Source: Engraulis encrasicolus
Lineage: Eukaryota; Chordata; Actinopteri; Clupeiformes; Engraulidae
DNA: 64,000 nucleotides
Direction: 5' to 3'
Assembly (NCBI RefSeq): GCF_034702125.1
Contig: NC_085878.1
Span: 17,085,057-17,149,056, forward strand
This document shows, one piece after another, positions 54,241-64,000 of the stretch. The number at the start of each line of letters is the position of its first letter. Position 1 is the stretch's first letter. Below the pieces are notes generated by a model that was not told where the DNA came from, did not search any database, and saw only the letters and a list, made by a program, of their open reading frames with translations. A program made the position numbers and the translations under genes.

Positions 54241-55702
54241 GCTAAATTAAACATGTTTAATGTCAAGTCCAGAGCAAATAACGCAAATTCATGGCAAAGC
54301 TTGCTTCTGGTGTTCACGCACCTTCTGTTTAACAGCAATGTCGAGAGAACCATGAATTGCTGTTATTAGCATTGGCGGCGCTATTAAGAGGCTAGGGGAA
54401 GCTTAGCTTCCCCAAAGTTGTCATAAGAAATAAATGAAATGAAAATTTAAAATCATGGGTTTTTTTATATGCAGCGATGGAGTGTCGCAGGCACACACAA
54501 GGAAACAGAACGAGGGTTTCCTGCTGAAGTGCCTTGTTAGTAGATCTAGCGTCGTTGCGGCGATGTCATGCTGCAGTCAACCAATCAGGTGTCAGTTCTA
54601 CTGGCTTCAACAGGCAGTGAGGCGGGCTCGTGGCTTATGAAATGGAATCTGGAATGTTTAATATTTTGATAAAGCAATGACCTCTAGAATAAATTGGGAT
54701 TCCACTGCATTTCATTTATAGATCATTCGGTTTTTTTCACCAGCCATAGGTCACAATGTTGACATTTTCCTCTTTAGCATTCGTTATTCAACCACACTAC
54801 ATCTATCAAATGGATAGCCTATTTGGCGAATCTAAATGGATATTTTGCCTCTATCTTCAAGTAACAGGGATTAACAGGACAGAATAAGGTAGGAAGTCTG
54901 TTTTTTTCCCCATGTGCTCGCCGAAGCGCTAAGTTTTCTATTTGGTGGCAATGTTGTTGTCAATGTTGTTATCAATGTAGTTGTCTACTTGTCTTCCGTC
55001 TAACTAGCCACTTCAAAGCAAAACACCTGTGCTATCCTGTCACCAAGCAAACACCACTTTCCTGAATTCAGGGTGGGCTGCCCGGGTGGTTTAGTTACCA
55101 TATGTAATGTGATGTGTGTATATTCGCTTGTGTTTGTTGGGCATCTGCGTGTGACTGGAGTGGACAGTAGGCCTACAGTGCGAGGCAGCGAGAACACTGT
55201 CTGGCTGCGCAAGCTACTTATTTGTAGAATTTAGTAAGCTAACATTTAGCTCCACAAGACAAGCTACATCCAATAGAAATATCAAGCTAGTTACAACCAT
55301 CTGGAAAATGTAGCGAACTACATTACAAGCTACTTCAACTAGAAATTCAAAATGACAGCATATTTGTATTATTTGGGCTGCAAAACTGACATCTGAAGAC
55401 AGCCTGTTGGATATGAGAGCCCCATATGATATTTTGGGCATGGTATGGTCAATCAGCTGGCTTATTTGCTCTCCTGTCTTCCCCCCGTGTGTGCGCATTT
55501 TGTCTCGTCATTAGTTTTGCGAGTTTGATTGCGAGTTTTGATACCGGTCTGAGTTAGATTGACCTAGCGCATGAAAATGTCAATAGAAACAAAGGTGTGG
55601 ACAGTCGGGTGTATGATTTGATTGCTCGAGACATTTTTGGGAGATAATAGTCCATGGTCTGGCAAATAGCCGTCTTCAGGCCAATTTATACTTATTGGCG
55701 CT

Positions 55703-55771
55703 GACGGTTGCAGAGCCTGTGCAACCGTCTGTGCGCGACCACACCCCCCGCGCAGAGGCTCTGCAACCGTC
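55703..55771. repeat. CpG-rich hairpin
   Basis: GACGGTTGCAGAGCC at 55703-55717 is the exact inverse complement of 55757-55771, and a related GACGGTTGCGAAGG lies at about 55807. This looks like the start of another short mobile element (CCAATTTATACTT precedes it), but I could not fix its ends. Confidence 0.65.
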
Positions 55772-56195
55772 GTCGCGCGCCTCAAAAAAATCCTGACTAC
55801 GCGACAGACGGTTGCGAAGGTCGCAGAGAAAAGGCGCTGTGATTGGTCGTCTCGATACTTCCTTCTTCTCGTGGCGGCACAGTTCTCCGGTAGTTTACGA
55901 GAGCCAAACTGTCAATATTCTGTGGAATACGAACACTTTCTTTCTAGTCTGTGTAAATAAATGAAGCTACAATGACTGAATTAGTAAGTAGCAAACAAAC
56001 ACTACATCAGTTTAGCACTCGCAGCACAATGCCTGCAGTCTGACTACTGAACTGTAGCCTTGTAGCTATGTAGCCAAATGTAGCTAACGACATGACACCT
56101 CGTGCGCAGATCTATAACATCAACAGTGGTTAGCGACCGTAAGCAACAGGCGCCGTTGCTGAACTATAATCTGCCCTTTCCTCTCCTGCCTCCAG

Positions 56196-56228
56196 TGTGT
56201 GTGTGTGTGTGTGTGCGCGTGTGTGTGC
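56196..56228. repeat. (GT)n microsatellite, short
   Basis: About 33 bp of GT with one CGCG interruption, immediately left of the 166-bp duplication. Confidence 0.9.
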
Positions 56229-56234
56229 CTGTCG

Positions 56235-56566
56235 CGTTTGAGAGTTCCATTGGCGCACGAGCATGAAGACCCATAGTTGCGCATGGAAATACTCCGTTTT
56301 ATTTGTTCATCATTTTGTTTCAACATCATATAATGTCATGTCAAAAGTCGGGGTTAGGGCCTCGCGTGGCGACTGACCCAGACCCTCCTACCACCACAGT
56401 CGTTTGAGAGTTCCATTGGCGCACGAGCATGAAGACCCATAGTTGCGCATGGAAATACTCCGTTTTATTTGTTCATCATTTTGTTTCAACATCATATAAT
56501 GTCATGTCAAAAGTCGGGGTTAGGGCCTCGCGTGGCGACTGACCCAGACCCTCCTACCACCACAGT
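56235..56566 (+). repeat. Perfect 166-bp tandem duplication
   Basis: 56235-56400 and 56401-56566 are identical over all 166 bases as read. Both start CGTTTGAGAGTTCC and end CCACCACAGT. The absence of any difference means a recent event or an assembly artefact. Confidence 0.95.
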
Positions 56567-56859
56567 CTCTCCGATGACGTTTGCACCCCCCCCCCTTTTT
56601 TTTTTATTTTTTTATTTTTTTTAGCTTCCCCAAGAGTCTTGCTGTAGCGCCGCCTATGGTTATTAGCATATTATTACCACACTGTCATTGTATTATTAGC
56701 ATGTCATAACCTTGGGGTCCATTGACATTAAGTTAAGAACTGGCTTATGTGTCATTGCTGAACATTTTAATATCTTTATCACTTCATCATCTATGGAAAC
56801 ATTTGAGGAGAGTGAACAATTATTTCCCCCAAATTTGCAATTTGCAAATTTCTAGGGTC

Positions 56860-57745
56860 TTTTTCGACACATCGTCATCACATTTTAAGTAGTAAATCAA
56901 GTATATTTGATTGTAGGCCTATTGGTCTTAATCACATACATGCCGAATTTCATGTGTCCGTCATATATTGCTTGGATAATTCTGTGCAATAAATCATTGT
57001 CTAGGGTCTTTTTTGGCAGTCATCTTAGAAAATGGCCACCATTTCAAGTGACCAATTGGGTAAATTTGATTGCACTGGTCTTAAGGGCATTAATGTTGAA
57101 TTTCATGCTTTTATCATAATTTGCTAGGTCAATTCTATGCAATAAATCTATTTCTGGGGTAATTTTGGCAGCCATCTTGGAGAATGGCCACCATTTCAAG
57201 TGGCTAATCAGGTAGATTTGATCGTATTGGTCTTAAGCACATAAATGTTGAATTTCATGCTTGTATCATCATTTTCTAGGTCAATTCTATGCAATAAATC
57301 AATTTCTGGAGCCTTTTTTGGCGGCCATCTTGGAAAATGGCCACCATTTCAAGTGGCAAATCAGGTAGATTTCATAGTATTGGTCTTAAGCACATACATG
57401 TTGAATTTCATGCTTGTATCATTATTTTCTAGGTCAATTCTATGCAATAAATCAATTTCTGGGGTCTTTTTTGGCGGCCATCTTGGAAAATGGCCACCAT
57501 TTCAAGTGGCCAATCAGGTAGATTTGATCGTATTGGTCTTAAACACATACACGTTGAATTTCATGCTTGTATCATAATTTTCAAGGTCAATTCTATGCGA
57601 TAAATCAATTTCTGGAGCCTTTTTTGGCGGCCATCTTGGAAAATGGCCACCATTTCAAGTGGCCAATCAGGCAGATTTGATTGTATTGGTCTTAAGCACA
57701 TACCTGCCAAGTTTCATGCTTGTATCATAATTTGCACGATTCAAG
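56860..57745 (-). repeat. Right array of ~153-bp monomers (inverted)
   Basis: The inverse word CCATCTTGG and its variants recur near 57019, 57171, 57324, 57477 and 57630 (spacing 152-153 bp), with a decayed unit near 56860. Units are the inverse complement of the left array and are best preserved near the outer end. The frames at 56907-57119 and 57245-57577 are repeat-derived: the latter shows a repeating Leu-Asn-Phe-Met-Leu-Val-Ser block. Confidence 0.93.
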
Positions 57746-57774
57746 CCAAATTGGCCTTGTAGCCGCTCTACTAT

Positions 57775-58305
57775 CACAGCGAACCTGACAGCCTGCCTCC
57801 GCTCACATGCTTAAATATTTATTCTTAAATGGGCGCTAACTCTGAATATGCCCATAGCCACCCCCCCAAATCCACTACACGCACCTACATATACTACGCA
57901 TGCGCGAACTCACGCCCGCATATACACACCAGCTGTCTGCATTCTCTGAAGGAGCATTTGCATTTGTCAGGACAACCTATGATATACCTTTTAAAGCTTC
58001 AAAACCATGTGAGATTTCTCAGTCTGTTGCTAATTTGACAAATTATGTTTGTACATCCATGTACAATTGTGTTGTTCATGTACTGCATGTACATGTACTG
58101 TATTAAAAAAAAAAAAAAAACGTTTTTTTTTCAGATGAGCGGATCAAAACTCGCTTCATCAAAAAACATGCGATTTTCGACAGCCATATGCCATCAAAGG
58201 ATAAATACCGTTTCCTGATTCAACAACTTTAGGTCAACACATAAACACCACCTCCTCCCTCCTCCCTCCACCCAAACCGCCTTCCATATTCCCATATTGG
58301 CCAGA
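57775..58305. other. Noncoding DNA, nothing recognised
   Basis: An A-run followed by a T-run (about 58105-58132) is the only marked feature. Confidence 0.5.
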
Positions 58306-58438
<133 letters not shown>

Positions 58439-58696
58439 CCTCTTTCATCCGCGTGTGTACAGTAGTGTGGGAATGTGTGTATTTTATTCACGTGTGTGTA
58501 TTTCCACAGGAAGGCGGTGGACCCTGTGTAACATAAAAGCAAAAGAGCAAAAACAGAAATAAACCAAGTGAAATAAACCTGGATTTGCATATCCACGGCT
58601 CCCGCCACCGCTGCTCAAAGGCCAAGATGTTTCTGCTTTTATTGCCTCCGTCAGCATTCTTTTATCATAATCAAAACTGTTTCCTCATTTAAAGCC

Positions 58697-58699
<3 letters not shown>

Positions 58700-58766
<67 letters not shown>

Positions 58767-59161
58767 TTCTCTCTCTCTTTCTCTCAAGCCCCCCTCCCCC
58801 CTGGTCTCCCCATACCCTTCTACCATAGTTTTTCTTTTATTTCCTCTTAGTCTCTCTCTCTTAGACTCTCTCTCTCTCTCTTTCTTTCTCTCTCTCTTCT
58901 CTTTCCTCCCTCTCCCCCTCTCTCTTTCAACACCTCTCCATCTCTCCTCTTCTCCCCAGTCTCCGTGCTGTGTGAAGAGTAAGTCATGTTTCCTAACCGG
59001 GGTGTGTGGGGCTGGAGCTGAAGGCTGGAGTTGGGGCTGTGCGGCGATGAGGGCCTGAGAGATGTGATTTCCTGCTCCGGCCTCATTAGAATATGAAAGC
59101 CCTGCTCTCTGGTCAGTGCGGCGGTCTGCTCCGGCCTTAATCTCCACAGTCTCTCCCTCTC

Positions 59162-59239
<78 letters not shown>

Positions 59240-59250
59240 TCTCTCCCTCT
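58700..59250. repeat. Block of CT arrays and CT-rich sequence
   Basis: Two good CT arrays (about 58700-58755 and 59165-59237) and an irregular CT/TTTC region between them (58756-58930) make a 550-bp pyrimidine-biased block, interrupted by a more ordinary patch at about 58960-59145. The Arg/Glu frames on the minus strand are artefacts. Confidence 0.92.
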
Positions 59251-59985
59251 GTCATGAATTAGGCATTAGGAGCGCAGTCAACGCCTCCTAAAAGCCTTCG
59301 AGTTTACCCACACTCCTGGGGTTTTCCCCTGGAGCACCAGAGAAACAAATCTCTCATTAGCAGGGGTTTTTGAACTCAAACATCGTGGTCATCTTGGACG
59401 GGAGGGGGAAGAAAACAAGCTGTATATGTTTAGGCTTGGATGTTTTTCTTCCTTTAGAAAAAATAAATATTGCTTCGATTTAGCCACAGAGTTCTCTCTG
59501 ATTTTTTTTCCCACTGCACAACTCCAACTTGAAACGAGTTATCAGAGATGAAATCAGACATTTCATATTTTAGCTGTAGAGGTAAATGCATGCAACGGTC
59601 CGGAGGTGTTAAACGAAAGCAAATAAAAGCAAATGGATTTGTCCAGCATGGACAAATAAACATGTTCGTATTTGATTTGTTTTTCTCCCTCCTCCCTCTC
59701 TCCTCTCCTTTAATTAACCACTGTGGATTTTTTTGAGTAAAAGCCTGTTTTTGTCCTCACCAAAAAATGACTGGGCATGATAAAGCTCAGCCATTGGCCA
59801 CCATGACATCACCCCATGTGAAAACCCCTAACTCCAGTGGGAATGTATTTTTCTGCTGGTTAGTTATTTACCCTCTGGTTTCTAAGGACACAGGCTAACA
59901 AAGACACAGGGCAGAGACAGACTCAATTAGGGAGTCTAATGTGCCCATAAATTACCCCCACCCCCATCCCACGCTACCACAGATA
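59251..59985. other. Noncoding DNA, nothing recognised
   Basis: No gene-like or bounded repeat structure was seen. Confidence 0.5.
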
Positions 59986-60525
59986 TGCCCCGAGATTCCG
60001 CCTGATCTACAGTACACACACCATTGTGGCACCTACTGTAGGCTCCAACCTAAGCAGGGCACATCTGTATCAGGAGGGATTGCAAGGGACAGTGGAGGTT
60101 TAGAAATACTGTACTAGAACATGTAGTATAGTCAGCTTTATAGCATTGGTTTTTTTTTCAGATCTAACATTACAAAAATAGATGAGCTCTACTTGTGCCC
60201 TGAGATTACGCCTGAACCACACACCATTATGGTACCTACTGTTGGCTCCATCCTGACTGTGCAGTACATGCAGTACATGGTACGGCCATGCCAGGGACGA
60301 CTAAAGACAAGAAGAGAGGCTCAGCCTCTCAAAATCACAGAGAAAAAGTGTTACCGAAAATGGTTTAAAAATAGTGTATTGTGTGGTACTACAGCTGACT
60401 TAAATTGCTATTTCAGATCTAGAATTATAGCAATGCGTATGCCCTGAGACTTTGGCTGATCTTCAAACGCCATCATGGCATCTACAACACTGCACTGTAT
60501 ATCCATCCTCACCGTGCAATAGAAG
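59986..60525 (+). repeat. Degenerate direct repeat, three copies
   Basis: Units beginning TGCCCYGAGATT-like sequence start at 59986, 60196 and 60440 (spacing 210 and 244 bp). Each is followed by GCCTGA/GGCTGATC, CACCATTRTGGYACCTAC and GGCTCCAWCCT or related sequence. Units one and two also share TTTCAGATCTA near their ends. The third unit is cut by the MITE at 60526. Family unknown. Confidence 0.8.
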
Positions 60526-60744
60526 CAGTGTTGCCAGATGTGTCTGACCAAATCCCGCCCAAAAGGTTCTCTAAAACCGCCAAAATGCGCTAAATTCCGC
60601 CCAAATTCAACAAATTACATTGACTTCTATGGGCCCAAAACGGCTTAAAAAAACGCCAAATGACCAATTTTTCCCGTTTTTGCCCGCCGACGCTCATCCC
60701 AAGTAGCCCAATTGGGCGGGCACCCGCCCAATCTGGCAACACTG
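60526..60744. mobile_element. hAT-like MITE, 219 bp
   Basis: Perfect 14-bp terminal inverted repeats (CAGTGTTGCCAGAT) and a perfect 8-bp duplication AATAGAAG (60518-60525 and 60745-60752). It is the same family as 16752-16949. It interrupts the third unit of the degenerate direct repeat. Confidence 0.95.
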
Positions 60745-60896
60745 AATAGAAGCTGTATGTATAGCTGTGTAGGCCGATACGGGTCAGCTGCCTCATCCCT
60801 TTATCTGCTTAGGCATCTCCATAAGGCAGGGGGAGCAACTCACCGCCGCCCCGCCTGAGAAACTCGCAATGGAGAGATGATGAGAATTAATGATCG

Positions 60897-60898
<2 letters not shown>

Positions 60899-60954
<56 letters not shown>

Positions 60955-60972
60955 TGCGTGCGTGTGTGTGTT
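60899..60972. repeat. (TG)n-(CGTG)n microsatellite
   Basis: A TG run of about 36 bp leads into seven CGTG units and back to TG. The compound order resembles the array at 26966-27338. Confidence 0.95.
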
Positions 60973-62682
60973 TGTGGTTATGGTCATGCAGATTGCAACA
61001 CTTCCATTTACAGATAGTTTGGATACATGAACACATGCACATGCGTGCACACGTGCTACACTTGTCATTGCTTTGTTGTTTTCTTTTTCCCAGGGGCCAC
61101 ACATGTTTACAAATACACATACAGTATATGTGGTGTACTTCTTGGTGGTGGTGGCTCTGTGAGTACCAGGTCCCCTATTCCAACAGCCCCGGTTGATAAC
61201 GGTGTGCCGTTATGGCCTCTGATTAATGTGACGTGTACTTCTTCACTCGGACTTGCAAATGAGTGCCAGTCGAGCCGCGGGAAGGAAGGCGGCAATCAAA
61301 GTGGGGGAGATTAATATGCAGATACACATGATCATCTTCTTTGCTCTATTTCTCCCTCACTCCCCCTACCTCCTCTCTTGCTCTTTCTTACTTACCTCTC
61401 TCTCTCTCTCATTCTCTTTTTCCCTCTCTTGGGGGCTCTGGCATCCCGCTGTGCAGGTGCTGATTAGAAGCTGGTCCTCCATAAATTCCCACTTCTGACA
61501 CTTCACACTCTAACTTGTATGGTTCCTCTGACAGAGTTTCCTCGTTCACAACCAGTCTTGTATTTTCATTTCTTGTTAAAATAATTTCCCACCTCCTCCC
61601 ATTTTGTGATCCCATTCGCATATTAGTGTGATATTGAATGAGTTGGTGAAAGGGGCTCGTGTTCACATGTGTTGATACTTGTGGAGATTTCTGGATTTCA
61701 AAGTATCATAACATCTAACCCGATAAAATAAATGTGGACACGTGCATACCATCACACTTAATTTGTCATTCCTACTGTACACTTTAGACTATGCGTTGTT
61801 GTGCTTTGGTAAATGGACTATAGACATTGATTGAGCCAGTTCACTGCAGCTATCATCAGCTCATTTGTAATGGTGACAAAGTGCTAGTGTTCCTCACCGC
61901 TCTCTCCACCTCCGTCTCGGCTCTCCTCCCTTTTCCTTTCCTCCCTTTTCTCCCTGGCTCACAGAGGAAGATAAAATTACTGCCGTGAGTGAATTCTACA
62001 TTTCCGCAGTGCTGGAGAATTTAAACCGCACTGCCAGGCTTAAGTAACTGAAAACCCCGCCGGACCGCTGCTGATTGTGGCGAGTTGTTTAGCAGTCTGC
62101 TGCTGCAGACGGGGTGGGATGATGGGTGGCTGTGGAGCAGGCAGGGAGGGGGCAGGGATGGGGCAAGCCAAGTGGGCCACTACCATGTGTTGTTTTGAAT
62201 GGATAGGCCTGGCAACAAACCTCCTTTTTTGCATCTATTTGTGTTTTTGCCTCTGTCTGTGTGTGTTTATGAAAAGTAAAGTGTTCAGAACAAAACAAAC
62301 TTCGGCATTGCCATGAAGTAGTTTTGAAAGGCACTCAGAAGTACACAAGGCAACCTTTAAGAGTTTTGAGTGTGGTCAAATGTTGCACTCCAGATCTTTC
62401 TTGGAGTAGGTGTGTCATGGTGGTCGCTCAGTGTGTATAAATCTGTGTTAGAGCTCCGAGCGAAGACTGACAGTTCTGTCGACGCACACATTCTTTTTAA
62501 ATGTAGCGCTGTGGAATTTTCACTCGGCTAAAATGGTGGAACTTCGTTAGATGGCAGGTCAAGGTGAGATGTGACAACCAGTTCCTTCCACTTGGCGGTC
62601 GCTTGGTTGAGTGCAATTCATCACCATCACGTAGATTACCACCACCACCACTACCCCTACCACCACTAGCACACCGCCCTTC
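60973..62682. other. Noncoding DNA, nothing recognised
   Basis: Contains a short CT array near 61399-61412 and CT-rich sequence around 61900-61955. No gene-like structure was seen. Confidence 0.5.
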
Positions 62683-63530
62683 AGTTCAGCAATGTCACCA
62701 CACACACACTTGTCCTCCACCCAAGGAAATCACTTCTCCTTGGAAGGCTCCACACAGTTGGCACTGCATTTCTGGTCATGACTCCCTGTTCGTTTCTTGA
62801 ACTCTTAACTCCAAAATTATGTCCTGTCTTGATGCACAGGTGTGTAGGACAGGGAAATGAATTTCAAAACCACATAATCACGCTTTAGTTCAGCAATGTT
62901 GCCACACATCACTTCTCTCCTTTGGAAGGCTCTACACCAGGGATTCTTAACATTTTTGACGTTGAGGCCCATTTTTTCCAGGGCAGAGGGTCTGTTACAT
63001 TCCATATTACCCATGTATATATTATTATATTATGATAATATTATATACTATATCGGCCTATGTATATATTTTATATATATTTGAACTTAGTTTGGATTTC
63101 CTTGAAATCGAAATCTCCAAAATGATGTCCCGTCTTGATGCACAGATGTTTACTTTATTCACATCAAAACCATCAATGTCGCTACACATACACTTGTCCT
63201 CCATCCAAAAAAAATCCCTTCTCTTATTTGGAAGGCTCAACACTCTTTGGCTGGCACTGAATGTCTGGTCATGACATCCTGTTCATTTCTTGAACTCTAA
63301 ACCTCCCAAATGATATGCTGTCTTGATGCACAGGTGTGGGAAAGATCCATGAATTTCAAAACCCACACCACCAAAGGAAATCACTTTTCCTCCTTGGAAG
63401 ACTCCACACACTTTGGTTTGCACTTAATTTGGGCTTAGTTTGGACTTCCTTGAAATCCAAATCTCCCAAATGATGTCCTGTCTTGATGCACAGGTGTGTG
63501 AGAAAAGGAAATTAACTTCAAAAAGTAAAC
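62683..63530 (+). repeat. Degenerate tandem array
   Basis: The word GTCTTGATGCACAG recurs near 62826, 63132, 63320 and 63480. It is surrounded by other shared words: CACTTGTCCTCCA, GGAAGGCTC, TCTGGTCATGAC and GGACTTCCTTGAAATC. Unit length varies (about 160-190 bp, with one 306-bp gap). The long gap holds a fragment resembling a hAT-like MITE end (62937-62975) and AT-rich sequence. The family is not recognised. Confidence 0.8.
62937..62982 (+). mobile_element. Possible hAT-like MITE end fragment
   Basis: CCAGGGATTCTTAACATTTT, followed by GACGTTGAGGCCCA, resembles a terminal motif common in fish noncoding DNA (general knowledge). No inverse end or target duplication was found, so this is at best a truncated copy inside the tandem array. 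Confidence 0.45.
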
Positions 63531-64000
63531 AGAAAAAAAATGTTGAATGCGAAATGAAGCTCTGGCTGTCAATAGTTGACTTGTTGGGACTGGGCCAAAA
63601 GGCACCTGTGCTGGCCAGTAACGGCTGTCTTGTGCTGTGGGGGCCAAGTGTCCACTGTCTCGGTGGGACGAGGTGAGAGCCTGTCCACTGAATAGCAGGG
63701 GCCTCTAGTTCATTTGCCTCTGCCTAGAGCAGACAGAGTGCCCTTGTTAGAGCCTTGCTCACATGGGATGGCTTTGTTATCCATGATGGGAATATCTCTG
63801 CACCGAAAAGAGAGTGCGAGAGGGAGAAAAAGGTGGATTCACTTCATTCTGCATTTTTTCCCAGGCCGGGAGAGTATCAGTTTTACACTGCAGCATGTGA
63901 GAGGGGAAAGGATCAGAATTGTGGACTTGTATTATGAGAGAGCTAAGAAATAAAATAATTTTTCAATGCATCATGTTGGACTGGTATTGGACTGGGATAG
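63531..64000. other. Noncoding DNA, nothing recognised
   Basis: No gene-like frame or bounded repeat was recognised up to the end of the window. Confidence 0.5.

Larger units (their letters stand above)
54370..56658. mobile_element. hAT-like element inserted in the composite
   Basis: The left end CATTGGCGGCGCTA and the inverse of the right end CATAGGCGGCGCTA match at 13 of 14. The target duplication GTTATTAG is perfect (54362-54369 and 56659-56666). Both ends have AGCTTCCCC/GGGGAAGC words just inside. The 2,289-bp body has no transposase-like frame. It includes a CpG-rich hairpin (55703-55771), a 166-bp tandem duplication and a C-run/T-run near 56586-56622. It is younger than the composite it sits in. 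Confidence 0.88.
51615..57774. mobile_element. Large palindromic composite element with satellite arms
   Basis: Both ends read ATAGTAGAGCGGCTACA inward on opposite strands (17 of 17). From each end an array of ~153-bp monomers runs inward in inverted orientation. The first few hundred bases of the two arms align almost colinearly on opposite strands. The interior holds a fold-back repeat (52811-53103), an unrecognised GC-rich segment and a later hAT-like insertion (54370-56658); without that insertion the element is about 3.9 kb. A TA just inside both ends could be the target duplication (TA then GTAGAGCGG), as in Tc1/mariner-like elements, but the inverted repeat makes this ambiguous. No transposase was recognised. 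Alternatives are a fold-back element or two inverted satellite arrays joined by chance; the matching ends favour a single mobile unit. Confidence 0.75.

Noticed and set aside
57245..57577. 110-codon frame with repeating blocks, resembling a repeat protein
   Set aside because: The repeats are the 153-bp monomers (exactly 51 codons), so frame and periodicity follow from the DNA array; stops appear in other monomers.
58689..59255. 188-codon Arg/Glu-rich minus-strand frame
   Set aside because: It translates GA/CT arrays; composition explains its length and no domain is present.
60149..60447. Possible exon behind a T-run and CAG (acceptor-like) in the three-copy repeat
   Set aside because: The frame after the acceptor-like site has early stops, and the same word occurs in another degenerate copy, so it is repeat-derived.

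Overview
The window looks like intergenic or intronic nuclear DNA from a ray-finned fish. Three things support this. Long dinucleotide microsatellites (AC/GT and CT/GA) recur every few kilobases. Many short non-autonomous DNA transposons of hAT type (8-bp target-site duplications) and piggyBac type (TTAA) are present. Two tRNA-derived SINE families occur. The organism assignment is inference from repeat content; no gene or marker confirms it. I found no convincing protein-coding exon, rRNA or functional tRNA. The open frames of 60-215 codons are products of microsatellites, tandem repeats or chance, so no CDS is annotated.

Layout. 1-3.9 kb is single-copy-looking sequence. 3.9-4.4 kb is a hAT-like element carrying a TATC microsatellite. 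5.27-6.91 kb is a hAT-like element with a second hAT-like element inserted into its right terminus. 8-14.8 kb is mostly single-copy-looking, with CT and CA arrays. 14.85-18.2 kb is a transposon cluster: a possible inverted-repeat element, then a three-level nest (hAT-like inside piggyBac-like inside piggyBac-like), then a SINE. 21.2-22.05 kb holds a hAT-like element interrupted by a SINE, and a second hAT-like element 39 bp further on. 23.96-24.59 kb and 30.24-30.64 kb are further hAT-like elements. 33.85-34.03 kb is a SINE with a perfect 13-bp target duplication. 34-51.6 kb is largely single-copy-looking, with microsatellites, two G-rich clusters and one SINE copy. 51.6-57.8 kb is the most unusual object: a ~6.2 kb palindromic composite. 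Its two ~1 kb arms are inverted arrays of ~153-bp monomers, and its interior carries a fold-back repeat, an unrecognised GC-rich segment and a 2.3-kb hAT-like insertion that contains a perfect 166-bp tandem duplication. 58-64 kb holds CA and CT arrays, a degenerate three-copy repeat broken by a hAT-like MITE, and a degenerate tandem array near the end.

No genes act together here. What can be read is the order of insertions: target-site duplications show which element landed in which. The microsatellites and purine/pyrimidine-asymmetric blocks are the other dominant feature.
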